From: Campylobacter sp. US33a
Lineage (GTDB): Bacteria > Campylobacterota > Campylobacteria > Campylobacterales > Campylobacteraceae
Assembly: GCF_004378855.1 (NCBI RefSeq)
Contig: NZ_RYYL01000001.1
Coordinates: 168,160-232,159, forward strand
Length of the DNA: 64,000 nucleotides
Reading direction: 5' to 3'
Shown here: piece by piece, positions 10,192-19,055 of the stretch
How the letters are laid out: every line of letters begins with the position of its first letter
Position numbering within the stretch: the stretch's first letter is position 1
Position numbers and translations under genes: made by a program
The notes under the pieces: model-generated
What the model was told of the DNA's origin: nothing
Seen by the model: only the letters and a program-made list of their open reading frames with translations
Database searches by the model: none

Positions 10192-10430
10192 TTGTTTTTC
10201 CTTTTTTTGATATAAAATTGATATCAAATATTAATATTATAAATTTAAAAATATACTTAAAATAATGAATTTAAATTTATATAATCAAAATATTTGTTTA
10301 TAATTTTTAATTTTTTTTGATTTTAAGTATCATTTATATAATTTAAAAACAAAATAAATGAGTAAAATTCCTGATGGTAAATTAGTTTAAATTTGTTAGA
10401 ATGCGTGAAAAATTTAATCTAAGGATAAAA
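10192..10430. promoter_or_regulatory. Divergent AT-rich promoter region with Fur-box-like palindrome
   Basis: This 239-nt region separates the minus-strand iron operon from the plus-strand dehydrogenase gene. It contains the perfect 10-nt palindrome TTGATATCAA (within AAAATTGATATCAAATATT, near 10218-10230) about 30 nt upstream of chaN. That is a plausible half of a Fur operator, given the iron-uptake genes it fronts. TATAAT-like -10 hexamers occur on the plus side, for example TATATAATTT near 10334-10343. The regulator assignment is an inference from gene function, not from an exact match to a known box. Confidence 0.4.
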
Positions 10431-11636
10431 ATGAAAAATCTTTTAATCATAGGCGCAGGCGGAGTAAGCCGTGTAGCCACCGTAAAATGTGCAATGAATT
10501 CTAATACTTTTAGCAAAATTACCTTAGCTAGTAGAACTAAAAGCAAATGTGATGAAATAGCAGCTTTTATAAAAGAGCGTTTGGGTATAGAAATTCAAAC
10601 TGAGCAAATAGATGCAGATGACACCACTGCTGTTGTAGAACTTATCAAAAAAACAGGAGCTGAAATTTTACTCAATGTGGCTTTGCCTTATCAGGATCTT
10701 ACTTTAATGGATGCGTGTATTCAAACTAATATCCACTATGTAGATACTGCAAATTACGAACATCCTGATTTAGCAAAATTCGAATATAAAGAACAATGGG
10801 CAAGAAATGATAAGTTTAAGCAAGCAGGAATTTTAGGGCTTTTAGGAAGCGGTTTTGATCCTGGTGTTACAAATGTTTTTTGTGCTTATGCACAGCAAAA
10901 TTTATTTGATGAGATTTCTTACATAGATATATTAGATTGCAATGCAGGTGATCATGGTTATGCTTTTGCGACTAATTTTAATCCTGAAATTAATTTAAGA
11001 GAAGTTTCTGCTAAGGGGCGTTACTGGGAAAATGGTGAATGGATAGAAACACAGCCTATGGAAATAAAAATGGAATGGGATTATCCTGAAGTAGGTGTAA
11101 AAGATAGCTATTTGCTTTATCATGAAGAGCTTGAAAGCTTGGTAAAAAATATCAAAGGCCTAAAAAGAATTCGCTTTTTTATGACTTTTGGACAAAGCTA
11201 TCTTACTCACATGAAATGTCTTGAAAATGTTGGAATGCTAGGTATTAAACCTATAATGCATCAAGGAAAAGAAATTGTGCCGATTGAATTTTTAAAAACC
11301 TTACTTCCTGATCCTGCAAGTTTGGGTCCTCGCACAAAAGGTTTTACAAATATTGGTTGTGTGATCCGTGGTATTAAAGATGGCAAAGATAAACAAGTTT
11401 ATATTTATAATGTTTGCAATCACGAAGAATGCTATAAAGAAACTGGCGCACAAGCAGTAAGCTATACAACAGGCGTTCCTGCAATGATAGGCACAAAATT
11501 AGTCGCTAAAGGAATTTGGCAAGGTAAAGGTGTGTTTAATATGGAAGAATTTGACGCTAAGCCTTTTATGGATGAGTTAAATATTCAAGGGCTACCTTGG
11601 AAAATCATCGAAATGACTCCAAGTTTGGGAGAATAA
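10431..11636 (+). CDS. Carboxynorspermidine/carboxyspermidine dehydrogenase
   Basis: 401 residues from the ATG at 10431, placed by AAGGATAAAA directly upstream; an in-frame ATG at 10401 has no such site. The N-terminal Rossmann motif LLIIGAGGVSRVATVKCAM and the internal GLLGSGFDPGVTNVF place it in the saccharopine dehydrogenase-like family. Its long identity-like match to Cj0172c suggests the enzyme that condenses putrescine or diaminopropane with aspartate semialdehyde, using NADPH, in the alternative spermidine route of Campylobacter. It is followed by a rho-independent terminator and appears monocistronic. The decarboxylase partner is not in this window. Confidence 0.88.
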   Translation: MKNLLIIGAGGVSRVATVKCAMNSNTFSKITLASRTKSKCDEIAAFIKERLGIEIQTEQIDADDTTAVVELIKKTGAEILLNVALPYQDLTLMDACIQTNIHYVDTANYEHPDLAKFEYKEQWARNDKFKQAGILGLLGSGFDPGVTNVFCAYAQQNLFDEISYIDILDCNAGDHGYAFATNFNPEINLREVSAKGRYWENGEWIETQPMEIKMEWDYPEVGVKDSYLLYHEELESLVKNIKGLKRIRFFMTFGQSYLTHMKCLENVGMLGIKPIMHQGKEIVPIEFLKTLLPDPASLGPRTKGFTNIGCVIRGIKDGKDKQVYIYNVCNHEECYKETGAQAVSYTTGVPAMIGTKLVAKGIWQGKGVFNMEEFDAKPFMDELNIQGLPWKIIEMTPSLGE

Positions 11637-11640
11637 ATTT

Positions 11641-11672
11641 AAAAAAGCCCTAAATTTGGGGCTTAAAATTTT
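11641..11672 (+). terminator. Rho-independent terminator after the dehydrogenase gene
   Basis: AAGCCC (11645-11650) and GGGCTT (11659-11664) form a stem with an 8-nt loop, preceded by an A run and followed by AAAATTTTT. It lies just after the stop at 11636. Confidence 0.75.
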
Positions 11673-11798
11673 TACATTCTTTATTTTATCTATAAAAGTT
11701 AATATTTTCCAAATTTTTCATATTTTTTATAAATTTTTATGATTGTTTAAGTTTTTTTATAATTTTGACCATATTTTAAATTAATAAGGAGATAAATT

Positions 11799-12144
11799 AT
11801 GAAAAAAACTATTATTAGTAGTAACTTTTGCTTTATTTATTGTGGGCTGTGGAAGTAAAGAGCCGCCTGTCGAAATTGAAACTTTTGAACAATACAATCA
11901 GCTACTTTACTCGAATTCTAAATTTTTAAAAATTACCTCTTTAGTGGATTCTGTTACAATTACTAAGATAATTCCAAATCGCGGAAAATGTAAAATTGGC
12001 GGAGTGCTAGATAACCGTGATATAAAAATTAATAAAACTTTAAAATACGGAGAAGTATGGAATTATATTCCACTACGAGGTTGTGATAAGTTGTTGGAAG
12101 TTAGGGTTGAGACAGATCAAGGAGAGTGGGATTTTAAATTTTAA
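11799..12144 (+). pseudogene. Small lipoprotein gene, frameshifted at poly-A after start
   Basis: An ATG at 11799 with a good AAGGAGA site is followed by seven A (11802-11808). Read as is, it ends after 19 codons. With six A it would read MKKLLLVVTFALFIVGCGSK, a classic lipoprotein signal with lipobox IVGC, and continue in frame to 12144 (about 114 residues, mature part about 95). The downstream frame is fully open but has no other start with a ribosome-binding site; the only in-frame codon is GTG at 11842, inside the signal peptide. The gene is therefore off by one base: a pseudogene, a slippage-controlled gene, or a sequencing indel. The mature protein is unrecognised; it has a CKIGGVLDNRDIKIN segment and two cysteines. 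Confidence 0.7.
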
Positions 12145-12179
12145 ATAACTTATTCCGCATAAAGCGGAATAAGTTATTT
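12143..12179. terminator. Bidirectional terminator between lipoprotein and sodB
   Basis: A perfect 16-bp inverted repeat (12143-12158 and 12164-12179) has a 5-nt ATAAA loop, with T runs on both strands. It lies between the convergent genes and overlaps the sodB stop codon, so it can stop transcription from both sides. Confidence 0.9.
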
Positions 12180-12812
12180 TATAGGATGAAGCTCGTTTGC
12201 GTAAAAACTAACTGATCCCATACCCTCTTTTAAAGCCCATTCATAAGCTTTTGCAACAAAATCCCAGTTAATATGAGTGTAAAATTTCTCTAAATAAGCA
12301 GGACGAGCATTGCGATGATCTACATAATAAGCGTGTTCCCAAACATCTACAACGAGTAAAGGAATTTTATCTTCAGTGATAGGTGTAGCTGCATTTGAAG
12401 TGCCTACAAATTCTAATTTTTGATTTTTGGTGTTATAAACTAGCCAGAACCAGCCGGAACCAAAAACTCCTGTCGCACCTTTGATAAACTCAGATTTGAA
12501 ATTATCCAAAGAGCCAAATTCTTTTTCTAAAGCCGCTTTTAAATCGCCTTTTACTTCACAGGTATTTGGAGTAATGCAGTCAAAATAAAAATCGTGATTA
12601 TAAACTTGAGCTGCATTATTGAAAATTCCACCATTTGAAGTTTTGATAATATCAACAAGTTCTTTACCGACAAATTGTGTATCTTTGATGAGATTGTTAA
12701 GATTATTCACATAGGTTTGATGGTGTTTTCCATGATGATAATTAAAGGTTTCAGCACTTAAAAAATCGCCAAAAGCATTGGTGTCATAAGGTAATTGTCT
12801 TAATTCAAACAT
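12174..12812 (-). CDS. sodB: Fe superoxide dismutase
   Basis: 212 residues, ATG with a strong AAAAGGAG site. The metal ligands are His26 (in FNYHHGKHHQ), His73 (VYNHDFYF), Asp156 and His160 (DVWEHAYYVDHRNARP). Gln69 in NNAAQVYNH is the iron-type outer-sphere residue. It converts superoxide to peroxide and oxygen in the cytoplasm. The length is about 15-20 residues above E. coli SodB (193), with a short C-terminal extension. It is a single-gene unit ending in the shared hairpin terminator. C. jejuni has a single SodB of the same type. Confidence 0.96.
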   Translation of the reverse strand: MFELRQLPYDTNAFGDFLSAETFNYHHGKHHQTYVNNLNNLIKDTQFVGKELVDIIKTSNGGIFNNAAQVYNHDFYFDCITPNTCEVKGDLKAALEKEFGSLDNFKSEFIKGATGVFGSGWFWLVYNTKNQKLEFVGTSNAATPITEDKIPLLVVDVWEHAYYVDHRNARPAYLEKFYTHINWDFVAKAYEWALKEGMGSVSFYANELHPIK

Positions 12813-12956
12813 AATTTTCTCCTTTTAATAAATTGGGTAAAAGATTGTAGCATAAAATCATTAAAAGAGATAAATAGTCTGATTTAAATTTTTCATTTTC
12901 AAATACGAATGAATATTTTATTTGCTAAAATAATGCGAAAAATATTTAGGGAAAAA

Positions 12957-14099
12957 ATGAGTCTTGAAAATATCTTAGAAACTCTTGCAAAAAATCACAA
13001 TCTTAGAAGTCTAACACCTCTAAAACACGATGGAAATTTCGTTTTTAAAAATAACATTAAGCTTTTAAATTTAGCGGGAAATGATTATTTAAATTTAAGC
13101 TCTTCTAAAACTTTAAAAGATGAATTTTTAAGTACTTTAAAAGATGAAAATCTGTTTTTTTCAAGTTCAAGTTCAAGAAGCTTGAGTGGAAATTTTGAAA
13201 TTTATGAAGAATTTGAAAGCTTTTTAAAAACCAAATTTAAAGAAAAAGAAATTCTACATTTTAATAGCGGTTATCATTTAAATATCTCTTGTATTGCCGC
13301 GCTTGCAAGTATCCCAAATACACTTTTTTTGGCTGATAAACTTATCCATGCGAGTATGATTGATGGGCTTGGAATTAGTGGAGCGAAATTTTTTCGTTTT
13401 CGTCACAACGATATGGAACATTTGGAAAATTTAATCAAAAAACATTATGAAAATTATGAACAAATCATCATTTTAAGCGAAGCATTATTTAGCATGGATG
13501 GTGATTTTTGTGATTTTAAGGCTTTGGTTGCCTTTAAAGAAAAATACCCTAAAATAAAACTTTACATCGATGAAGCCCATAGTGTGGGGTGTTTTGGTGA
13601 TGATGGTTTGGGGCTTGTTAAGGCTTTAAATTTGGAAACAAAGGTTGATTTTTTGGTTTTTACCTTTGGTAAGGCCATTGCTTCTATGGGGGCTTGTATG
13701 ATTTGCGAAAAGCCTTTTAAAAACTTTTTTATCAACAAAGCAAGAGCTTTTATTTATTCTACTGCACTGCCACCTATTAATGTAGCTTGGACGAAATTTA
13801 TTTTTGAAAAAATGAGTAAATTTAAAGAAAAAAGAGAAAATTTACAAAGCTTGGCAGAGTTTTTTAAAAACAAGTTCATACAAAAAAATCATCAAATTTT
13901 AGGCGATAGCTATATCATTTCTTTGCTTTTAGGAGAAAATAAAAAAGCCATAGAAGTGGCAAAAAAACTCGAAACAAATGGTATTTTTGCCCCAGCTATT
14001 AAAGAGCCAACCGTGGCTAAAAATACAGCTAGAATTCGCTTTTCCTTACATGCAGGACTTAGTAAGACAGATTTAGAGAAAGCGATAGAACTTTTATGA
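12957..14099 (+). CDS. bioF: 8-amino-7-oxononanoate synthase
   Basis: 380 residues from the ATG at 12957, chosen for the TAGGGA site just upstream; an in-frame ATG at 12909 would add 16 unlikely residues. It is a PLP-dependent alpha-oxoamine synthase: Asp205-Glu-Ala-His208 (IDEAHSVG) binds PLP, and Lys239 in FTFGKAIASMGA is the Schiff-base lysine. It joins pimeloyl-ACP or -CoA and alanine in biotin synthesis. It is the first gene of a bioF-bioG-bioC operon; its stop overlaps the bioG start (ATGA). The C-terminus is short relative to some AONS enzymes but carries the TARIRFSLHAGL signature. Confidence 0.94.
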   Translation: MSLENILETLAKNHNLRSLTPLKHDGNFVFKNNIKLLNLAGNDYLNLSSSKTLKDEFLSTLKDENLFFSSSSSRSLSGNFEIYEEFESFLKTKFKEKEILHFNSGYHLNISCIAALASIPNTLFLADKLIHASMIDGLGISGAKFFRFRHNDMEHLENLIKKHYENYEQIIILSEALFSMDGDFCDFKALVAFKEKYPKIKLYIDEAHSVGCFGDDGLGLVKALNLETKVDFLVFTFGKAIASMGACMICEKPFKNFFINKARAFIYSTALPPINVAWTKFIFEKMSKFKEKRENLQSLAEFFKNKFIQKNHQILGDSYIISLLLGENKKAIEVAKKLETNGIFAPAIKEPTVAKNTARIRFSLHAGLSKTDLEKAIELL

Positions 14100-14707
14100 A
14101 AATAACTCATTTAATCAAAAATAAAAACTCAAAAGAGCTTATCTTAGTATTTGGTGGCTTTGCATCACATCCTAGCCATTTTTTGCATTTAAAAAGTGAT
14201 AAAAATGTGGTTTTGGTTTGTGATTATGAAAATTTAGACTTTAAATTTGATTTAAGTCCTTTTTCTAAAATCACTCTTATAGCCTTTTCTATGGGTGTTT
14301 GCGTGGCAAGTAAAGTTTTAAAAGATATGGAGTTTTCGCAAAAAATTGCCATCAATGGCACAAATTTTGGCATAGATAAATTGAAAGGAATTTATCCTGT
14401 AATTTTTGCCAAGCAAATTAAAAAATTTGAACTTTCAAGCTTTAAAAAAGCCTTATTTAAAGGGCGCGAAAATGAAGCAAAAAATTTTATTTTTAAAGAT
14501 GAAAAAGATTTAAAAACCGAGCTTGAAAAACTTTTCGAATTTGCCTTAAAAGAGTGTAACAAAGATTTTATTTGGGATAAAATTTACTCAAGTAAGACGG
14601 ATGAAATTTTTCCGCCAAATGCTTTGAAAAACGCTTTTTCCAAGCTTATTTTTTTAGACGAACCGCATTTTGCTTTTTTTCATTTTAAAACTTGGGATGA
14701 AATTTGA
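14096..14707 (+). CDS. bioG: Pimeloyl-ACP methyl ester esterase BioG
   Basis: 203 residues, alpha/beta hydrolase of the DUF452/BioG type. The nucleophile elbow reads AFSMGVC with Ser65 (a G-x-S-x-G variant), the C-terminal EPHFAFFHFKTWDEI supplies the likely catalytic His, and an Asp lies between them. BioG releases pimeloyl-ACP from its methyl ester at the end of the BioC-dependent pathway, replacing E. coli BioH. It overlaps bioF and bioC by 4 nt each, so the genes are probably translationally coupled. Confidence 0.88.
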   Translation: MKITHLIKNKNSKELILVFGGFASHPSHFLHLKSDKNVVLVCDYENLDFKFDLSPFSKITLIAFSMGVCVASKVLKDMEFSQKIAINGTNFGIDKLKGIYPVIFAKQIKKFELSSFKKALFKGRENEAKNFIFKDEKDLKTELEKLFEFALKECNKDFIWDKIYSSKTDEIFPPNALKNAFSKLIFLDEPHFAFFHFKTWDEI

Positions 14708-15390
14708 ATTTTTTAAAAGCAAAAAATTATGCAAAACACGCAAAAGCGCAAGATTTTATGGGTTTAAAGCTTTGCGAAATTTTAAGAGAATCAAAACTCA
14801 CGCATTTTGAAAAAGTATTTGAATTTGGTTGTGGTAGGGGCGAGTTTAGTAAAAAGCTTGAAAAAATCATTACTTTTGATGAGTATTTAAAAAATGATAT
14901 TTTGGATTTTAAAGAAAATTCTAACACTTTAATTTTTGATATGAATGAAATTGCAAAACAAAATTTAAGCAAGCAAAAATTTGATCTCATCACTTCAAAT
15001 GCGAGCTTACAATGGCTTGATTTAAAATGCATTTTACCAAGTCTTAGGGATATGCTTAATGAAAATGGTATTTTACTTCTTTCTACTTTTGGAAAAAATA
15101 ATTTAAAAGAAATTAAGCAAAGCACGGGTTTGGGTTTAAATTATTTTAGTGTAGATGAGCTAAAGCAAATTTTTACAAGTCATTTTGGTGAAGTAAAAAT
15201 TACGCAAGAGTTTATAAATTTGGAATTTAAAAGTGCTTTAGATGTTTTTAGACATTTAAAATTTAGCGGAGTAAATTCTTTGGGGTTTTATCCTTTAAAT
15301 AAGGGTTTTTTAAAAGAATTTGAAGAAAAATTTCAAAACAAAATTACTTATCATTCTATTTTTATAATATGCAAAAAAAGAGTAAAATAA
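14704..15390 (+). CDS. bioC: Malonyl-ACP O-methyltransferase BioC
   Basis: 228 residues with a TTG start that overlaps the bioG stop as TTGA. The SAM-binding motif I is VFEFGCGRGEFSKKL (about residues 38-52), followed by LITSNASLQWL, a typical BioC post-motif, then ENGILLLSTFG. It methylates malonyl-ACP so that fatty-acid synthesis can build the pimeloyl chain. It is the last gene of bioFGC. An A/T-rich gap of 43 nt separates it from modA. Confidence 0.88.
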   Translation: MNFLKAKNYAKHAKAQDFMGLKLCEILRESKLTHFEKVFEFGCGRGEFSKKLEKIITFDEYLKNDILDFKENSNTLIFDMNEIAKQNLSKQKFDLITSNASLQWLDLKCILPSLRDMLNENGILLLSTFGKNNLKEIKQSTGLGLNYFSVDELKQIFTSHFGEVKITQEFINLEFKSALDVFRHLKFSGVNSLGFYPLNKGFLKEFEEKFQNKITYHSIFIICKKRVK

Positions 15391-15433
15391 GTTTTTTGTT
15401 ATATAATTATTTATTTTTTATAAAGGAGTTTTA

Positions 15434-16183
15434 ATGAAAAAGATATTTTTTATCTTAATGATGAGCGTTTTTTCACTTAGTTTAAACGCCGAAAAAATCA
15501 GTATTTTTGTCGCATCTTCTGCTTCTAAAGCCATGAGTGAAATTAAAGATGAGTTTTTAAAAACACATCCAGATGATGAAATAGAGCTTGTTTTTGGTGC
15601 TTCAGGAAAGCATTATCAGCTTTTGACGCAAGGAAGGGAATTTGATCTCTTTTTTTCAGCTGATGCAAAGTATGCCGCACAAATTGCAAAAGATAATAAT
15701 GCAATTAGCAAACCAAAAATTTATGCTTTAGGCGTTGTGGCTTTGTATAGTTTGGATGAAAATTTACTTAACGGTGGCATTGAAAAATTGAGCGAAAAAG
15801 CAGATATTATTTCACATTTAAGTATAGCAAATCCAAAAGTTGCACCTTATGGAGTGGCTGCCACGCAAACACTTGAAAAACTAGGACTTGATAAGATTTT
15901 TAAAGATAAAATTGTTTTAGGCGATAATATTTCTCAGCCTGTGGTACATGTAGACACTGGAGTGGCACAAGTTGGCATCGTGGCTTATTCTTTGGTTTCA
16001 CCCGTAAATAAACCCAAAGGAAAAGTGGTTTTAATTAATGAAAAATATTTCACTCCACTAGAACAAAGTTTTGTTATCACAAAATATGCCAAGAATAAAA
16101 AATTAGCTACCCAGTTTGCTGATTTTGTAAGTTCTAAACAAGGTAAAGATATCATTAAAAAATATGGATTTAACACACCTTGA
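15434..16183 (+). CDS. modA: Molybdate/tungstate-binding periplasmic protein
   Basis: 249 residues, ATG with a TAAAGGAG site. A signal peptide (about 1-19, ending SLNA) is followed by ISIFVASSASKAMSEIKDEF and FGASGKHYQLLTQGREFDLFF, which match the ModA fold and oxyanion-binding serines. It captures molybdate or tungstate for the ModBC permease, supplying cofactor for formate dehydrogenase, nitrate reductase and similar enzymes. It is the first gene of a four-gene cluster; the stop overlaps the next start as TTGA. The match is to Cj0303c. Confidence 0.92.
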   Translation: MKKIFFILMMSVFSLSLNAEKISIFVASSASKAMSEIKDEFLKTHPDDEIELVFGASGKHYQLLTQGREFDLFFSADAKYAAQIAKDNNAISKPKIYALGVVALYSLDENLLNGGIEKLSEKADIISHLSIANPKVAPYGVAATQTLEKLGLDKIFKDKIVLGDNISQPVVHVDTGVAQVGIVAYSLVSPVNKPKGKVVLINEKYFTPLEQSFVITKYAKNKKLATQFADFVSSKQGKDIIKKYGFNTP

Positions 16184-16581
16184 ATGCTTTAAATGGTAAA
16201 ATTATAGATCTTTTAAATGAAGATGAGATTGTCATTGTTAAGATCAACATTAAAGAGCAAATTTTTAGTGTTTTAATGCTTGATCTTAATTCTTTACAAG
16301 ATCTAAAAATAAGCTCAAATATTCAAGTGCTTTTTAAAGAACACGAACTTAGCTTTGCCTTGCCAAATTCCATTTTAAGTGTTGAAAATTCATTCTCGGC
16401 TAAAATTAAAAGTATTAAAAAAGGCAAAATGCTATGTCATGTATTTTTTGATTTTAAAGGTGATGAAATTTCAAGCATTATTACCAAAGAAAAGGCTTTA
16501 AGGCTTAATCTTAAAGAAGGGCAAGAATGGCTTTGTTTTGTTAAGGCAAATGATATTATTTTAAGGGCAGTTGATGGATAG
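16180..16581 (+). CDS. Mod-operon TOBE/ModE-like protein (Cj0302c type)
   Basis: 133 residues, TTG start overlapping the modA stop. The protein is cytosolic and consists of two apparent beta-rich halves resembling TOBE/Mop molybdate-binding domains (ALNGKIIDLLNEDEIVIVKI at 2-22; FSAKIKSIKKGKMLCHVF near 70). There is no DNA-binding domain, so it is not a full ModE. It sits between modA and modB and overlaps modB, as in C. jejuni. A role in intracellular oxyanion storage or control of transport is a family-based inference. Confidence 0.75.
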   Translation: MNALNGKIIDLLNEDEIVIVKINIKEQIFSVLMLDLNSLQDLKISSNIQVLFKEHELSFALPNSILSVENSFSAKIKSIKKGKMLCHVFFDFKGDEISSIITKEKALRLNLKEGQEWLCFVKANDIILRAVDG

Positions 16582-17242
16582 TGATTTTTTACAAACCTTG
16601 TATCTTACTTTTAAACTCGCATTTATCACTACTTTTATACTTTTTTTCATAGGAGTTTTTTTAGCCTATCTTTTAAGCTTTGTGAAATTACCTTTTAAGA
16701 GCTTGGTGCAAACCCTTGTGGCTTTGCCTTTGGTTTTACCGCCTAGTGTTTTGGGCTTTTATTTGCTTGTAAGCTTTTCAGCAAATAGCTTTTTGGGGCA
16801 GTTTTTAAAAGAATATTTAAATATTTCTTTAGTTTTTACTTTTCAAGGTTTGGTTTTTGCTTCTTTAATTTTTTCATTGCCTTTTATGGTAAATCCTTTG
16901 CAAAGTGCCTTTTCATCGGTAAATAAAAACCTACTTGATGCTTCTTACACTCTAGGAAAGAGTAAAATTTACACACTTTTTAGAGTGATTTTACCCAATT
17001 CTAAAGTGGGAATTTTTAGCGCTTGCGCGATGAGTTTTGCGCATACCGTTGGCGAATTTGGTGTTGTGATGATGATAGGTGGACATAAAAAAGGCGAAAC
17101 TTTGGTTGCAAGTATAGCAATTTATGATGAGCTTGAAGTCTTAAACTATACTTTAGCGCATCAATACGCTTTTACTTTGTTTACGCTTTCTTTTATCATA
17201 CTTTTAAGTCTTTATTTTGTCAATAAAAAATTTACTCTATAG
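16574..17242 (+). CDS. modB: Molybdate ABC transporter permease
   Basis: 222 residues from the ATG at 16574, which has AAGG 7 nt upstream; an in-frame TTG at 16571 directly precedes it. Five to six membrane helices are present, with the ABC permease EAA-like loop at ASYTLGKSKIYTLFRVILP (about 125-145) and LPLVLPPSVLGFYLLV (about 50-65), typical of ModB. It forms the inner-membrane channel with ModC. It overlaps the preceding TOBE-like gene by 8 nt and precedes modC by 9 nt. Confidence 0.92.
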   Translation: MDSDFLQTLYLTFKLAFITTFILFFIGVFLAYLLSFVKLPFKSLVQTLVALPLVLPPSVLGFYLLVSFSANSFLGQFLKEYLNISLVFTFQGLVFASLIFSLPFMVNPLQSAFSSVNKNLLDASYTLGKSKIYTLFRVILPNSKVGIFSACAMSFAHTVGEFGVVMMIGGHKKGETLVASIAIYDELEVLNYTLAHQYAFTLFTLSFIILLSLYFVNKKFTL

Positions 17243-17251
17243 GTTTATTTT

Positions 17252-18130
17252 ATGATAAAAATTGATATAAAACTTCCCCTCGATACCGCAAAAGGCAAAA
17301 AAGAATTAGTTTTTAACACACATTTAAGGACAAATGAAATCACTGCTATTTTTGGAGAAAGTGGCGTAGGAAAAACGACTCTGCTAAAAATCATTGCAGG
17401 ACTTATAAAACCTGAATTTGGACGTATAGAAGTGGAAAATGAGCTTTGGCTTGATACCCAAAAAAATATCAATTTATCTATACAAAAAAGAAAAATCGGT
17501 TTTGTTTTTCAAGATTATGCCCTTTTTCCAAATATGAGCGTAAAAGAAAACATTTCTTATGCTGCAACTTCAAAGCAAAAGGTAGAAGAGCTTTTAAATT
17601 TGATGAATTTGGAAAAGTTAGCTAAAATTTATCCTAAAAATTTAAGCGGAGGGCAAGCACAAAGAGTGGCTTTAGCAAGGGCTTTAGCAAGAGAGCCACA
17701 AATTTTGCTTTTAGATGAACCTTTGAGTGCGCTAGATTTTAAAATGCGTTCCTTTTTACAAGATGAGTTGATGAAAATTTTACAACATTTTAAAATTACT
17801 ACTTTATTGGTTAGTCACGATTTGGCTGAAATTTATAAGCTAAGCCATAGAATTTTAGAGCTTAATAATGGCAAAATCATCAAAGATGCAAAGACAAGTG
17901 AATTTTTCACTCAATCAAATTTAAGTGCGAAATTGCGTTTAAGTGCGACTTTACTTGAGATTAAAAAAAGTGATATTTTAGTCGTTTTTACTTTACTTTT
18001 AAATCAAGATATTATTAAAATCACACTTAGCGAAGAAGAATTTTTAAAATCTTACAAAGATATAAAAATCGGCGATACACTTTTACTTTCCATGAAAGCC
18101 TTCAACCCTATCATTGTGGGAAAAATTTAA
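17252..18130 (+). CDS. modC: Molybdate ABC transporter ATPase
   Basis: 292 residues. Walker A is GESGVGKTT (about 35-43), the Q-loop is FVFQDYALFPNMSV, the ABC signature is LSGGQAQRVALARAL, Walker B is ILLLDEPLSALD, and the switch is LLVSHDLAEIY. After about residue 215 there is a TOBE-like beta domain, common in ModC. It hydrolyses ATP to drive oxyanion import through ModB. It is the last gene of the mod cluster. Confidence 0.93.
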   Translation: MIKIDIKLPLDTAKGKKELVFNTHLRTNEITAIFGESGVGKTTLLKIIAGLIKPEFGRIEVENELWLDTQKNINLSIQKRKIGFVFQDYALFPNMSVKENISYAATSKQKVEELLNLMNLEKLAKIYPKNLSGGQAQRVALARALAREPQILLLDEPLSALDFKMRSFLQDELMKILQHFKITTLLVSHDLAEIYKLSHRILELNNGKIIKDAKTSEFFTQSNLSAKLRLSATLLEIKKSDILVVFTLLLNQDIIKITLSEEEFLKSYKDIKIGDTLLLSMKAFNPIIVGKI

Positions 18131-18458
18131 GAAGGTAAGTCTTTAAATCCATTTGAAATTCCTTTAAAATTTAATACAAATGCGTAAATTATAATTATTT
18201 TCTTGTTTAATTTTAGCAATAATTTGGCAATTTATCTCAAAATTCCTACTAATGAAAGCTAGGAATTTCGCGTTTTAATCTTTCTTTTTTTAATATTTTT
18301 ACCATCTTATCAAAAAATGCCTATATTTTGTTTCAAACCACACTCACTAATTTTTATAGCAATATAAACAAGTAAATAAAAAATACCAAACACTTATAAA
18401 TATTTATTAAACTTAAGTTTTTATAATTTTAGTTTTATGTTTTATTAAAAGGTAAAAA
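18131..18458. other. 328-nt intergenic stretch with one hairpin
   Basis: No convincing gene is present. A perfect 9-bp inverted repeat, AAATTCCTA (18240-18248) and TAGGAATTT (18260-18268), lies 110 nt after modC and may terminate it, though no strong T tract follows immediately. A 27-codon minus-strand frame (18310-18393, ending NIGIF) is bounded by a stop and could be a gene remnant. An AT-rich promoter for the next gene probably lies at 18400-18450. Confidence 0.5.
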
Positions 18459-18944
18459 ATGAAAAAAGTGTTTTTAATCTTGATTTTTTCGGTGATTTCA
18501 CTCTTTGGCGATCCCGATCCTTTTGGCTTTGAGCTTGGAAAAGCGACTTTTGAGGAAGTTAGCAAAAAATATCCTGATTTTACGCAGATTGGAAATGATC
18601 CTGTAACCAAAGGCAAGCAAATTGTTGTTAATCAAAAAAATTTTGATCTTAAAGGTTTAAATAGAGATGTGATTTTTGGCTTTGATACAGAGGATAAATT
18701 AATAGGGGTATTATTATGTTTTGACGAAGATCGCTTTGATGATCTTTTATCATCTTTATCAAAATATAAAATGGTAGAAAAATACGATAATTTGGCAAAT
18801 TTTAAAGATGGAAATTCTATAATTTCACTTGATAAGACAGATTTTGATATAAGATTACTTTATCGAACCAAAAAATATGATAAACTTTATGAAGATAGGC
18901 GAACAGAACGAGAACGCAAAAATAAACAGAATTCAATGCCTTAA
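18459..18944 (+). CDS. Hypothetical exported protein
   Basis: 161 residues, ATG preceded by AAAAGGTAAAA. A signal peptide (about 1-17, ending SLFG) precedes an acidic and Lys-rich mature domain containing DPDPFGFELGKATFEEVSKK and VIFGFDTEDKLIGVLLCFDE. The C-terminus is a charged, Arg/Glu-rich helix. The pattern resembles small periplasmic proteins with a repeated beta-meander, but I do not recognise the family. It is monocistronic with its own hairpin terminator. Confidence 0.75.
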   Translation: MKKVFLILIFSVISLFGDPDPFGFELGKATFEEVSKKYPDFTQIGNDPVTKGKQIVVNQKNFDLKGLNRDVIFGFDTEDKLIGVLLCFDEDRFDDLLSSLSKYKMVEKYDNLANFKDGNSIISLDKTDFDIRLLYRTKKYDKLYEDRRTERERKNKQNSMP

Positions 18945-18968
18945 ATTGATTGCAAATTATTCTAAAAT

Positions 18969-18988
18969 TTGCTCCAAATTTGGAGCAA
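18969..18988 (+). terminator. Hairpin terminator after the 18459-18944 gene
   Basis: TTGCTCCAAATTTGGAGCAA is a perfect 20-nt palindrome about 24 nt past the stop. It is followed by the T-rich sequence ATTCTCACTTTTAATTT. It is a likely rho-independent terminator. Confidence 0.7.
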
Positions 18989-19055
18989 TTCTCACTTTTA
19001 ATTTAAAATAGTTATAATTGTTTTCATTATTTTAAAATTAACTTAGGTAAAAACA

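Noticed and set aside
18310..18393. 27-codon minus-strand frame
   Set aside because: Too short, no start with a ribosome-binding site; kept only as a possible remnant.
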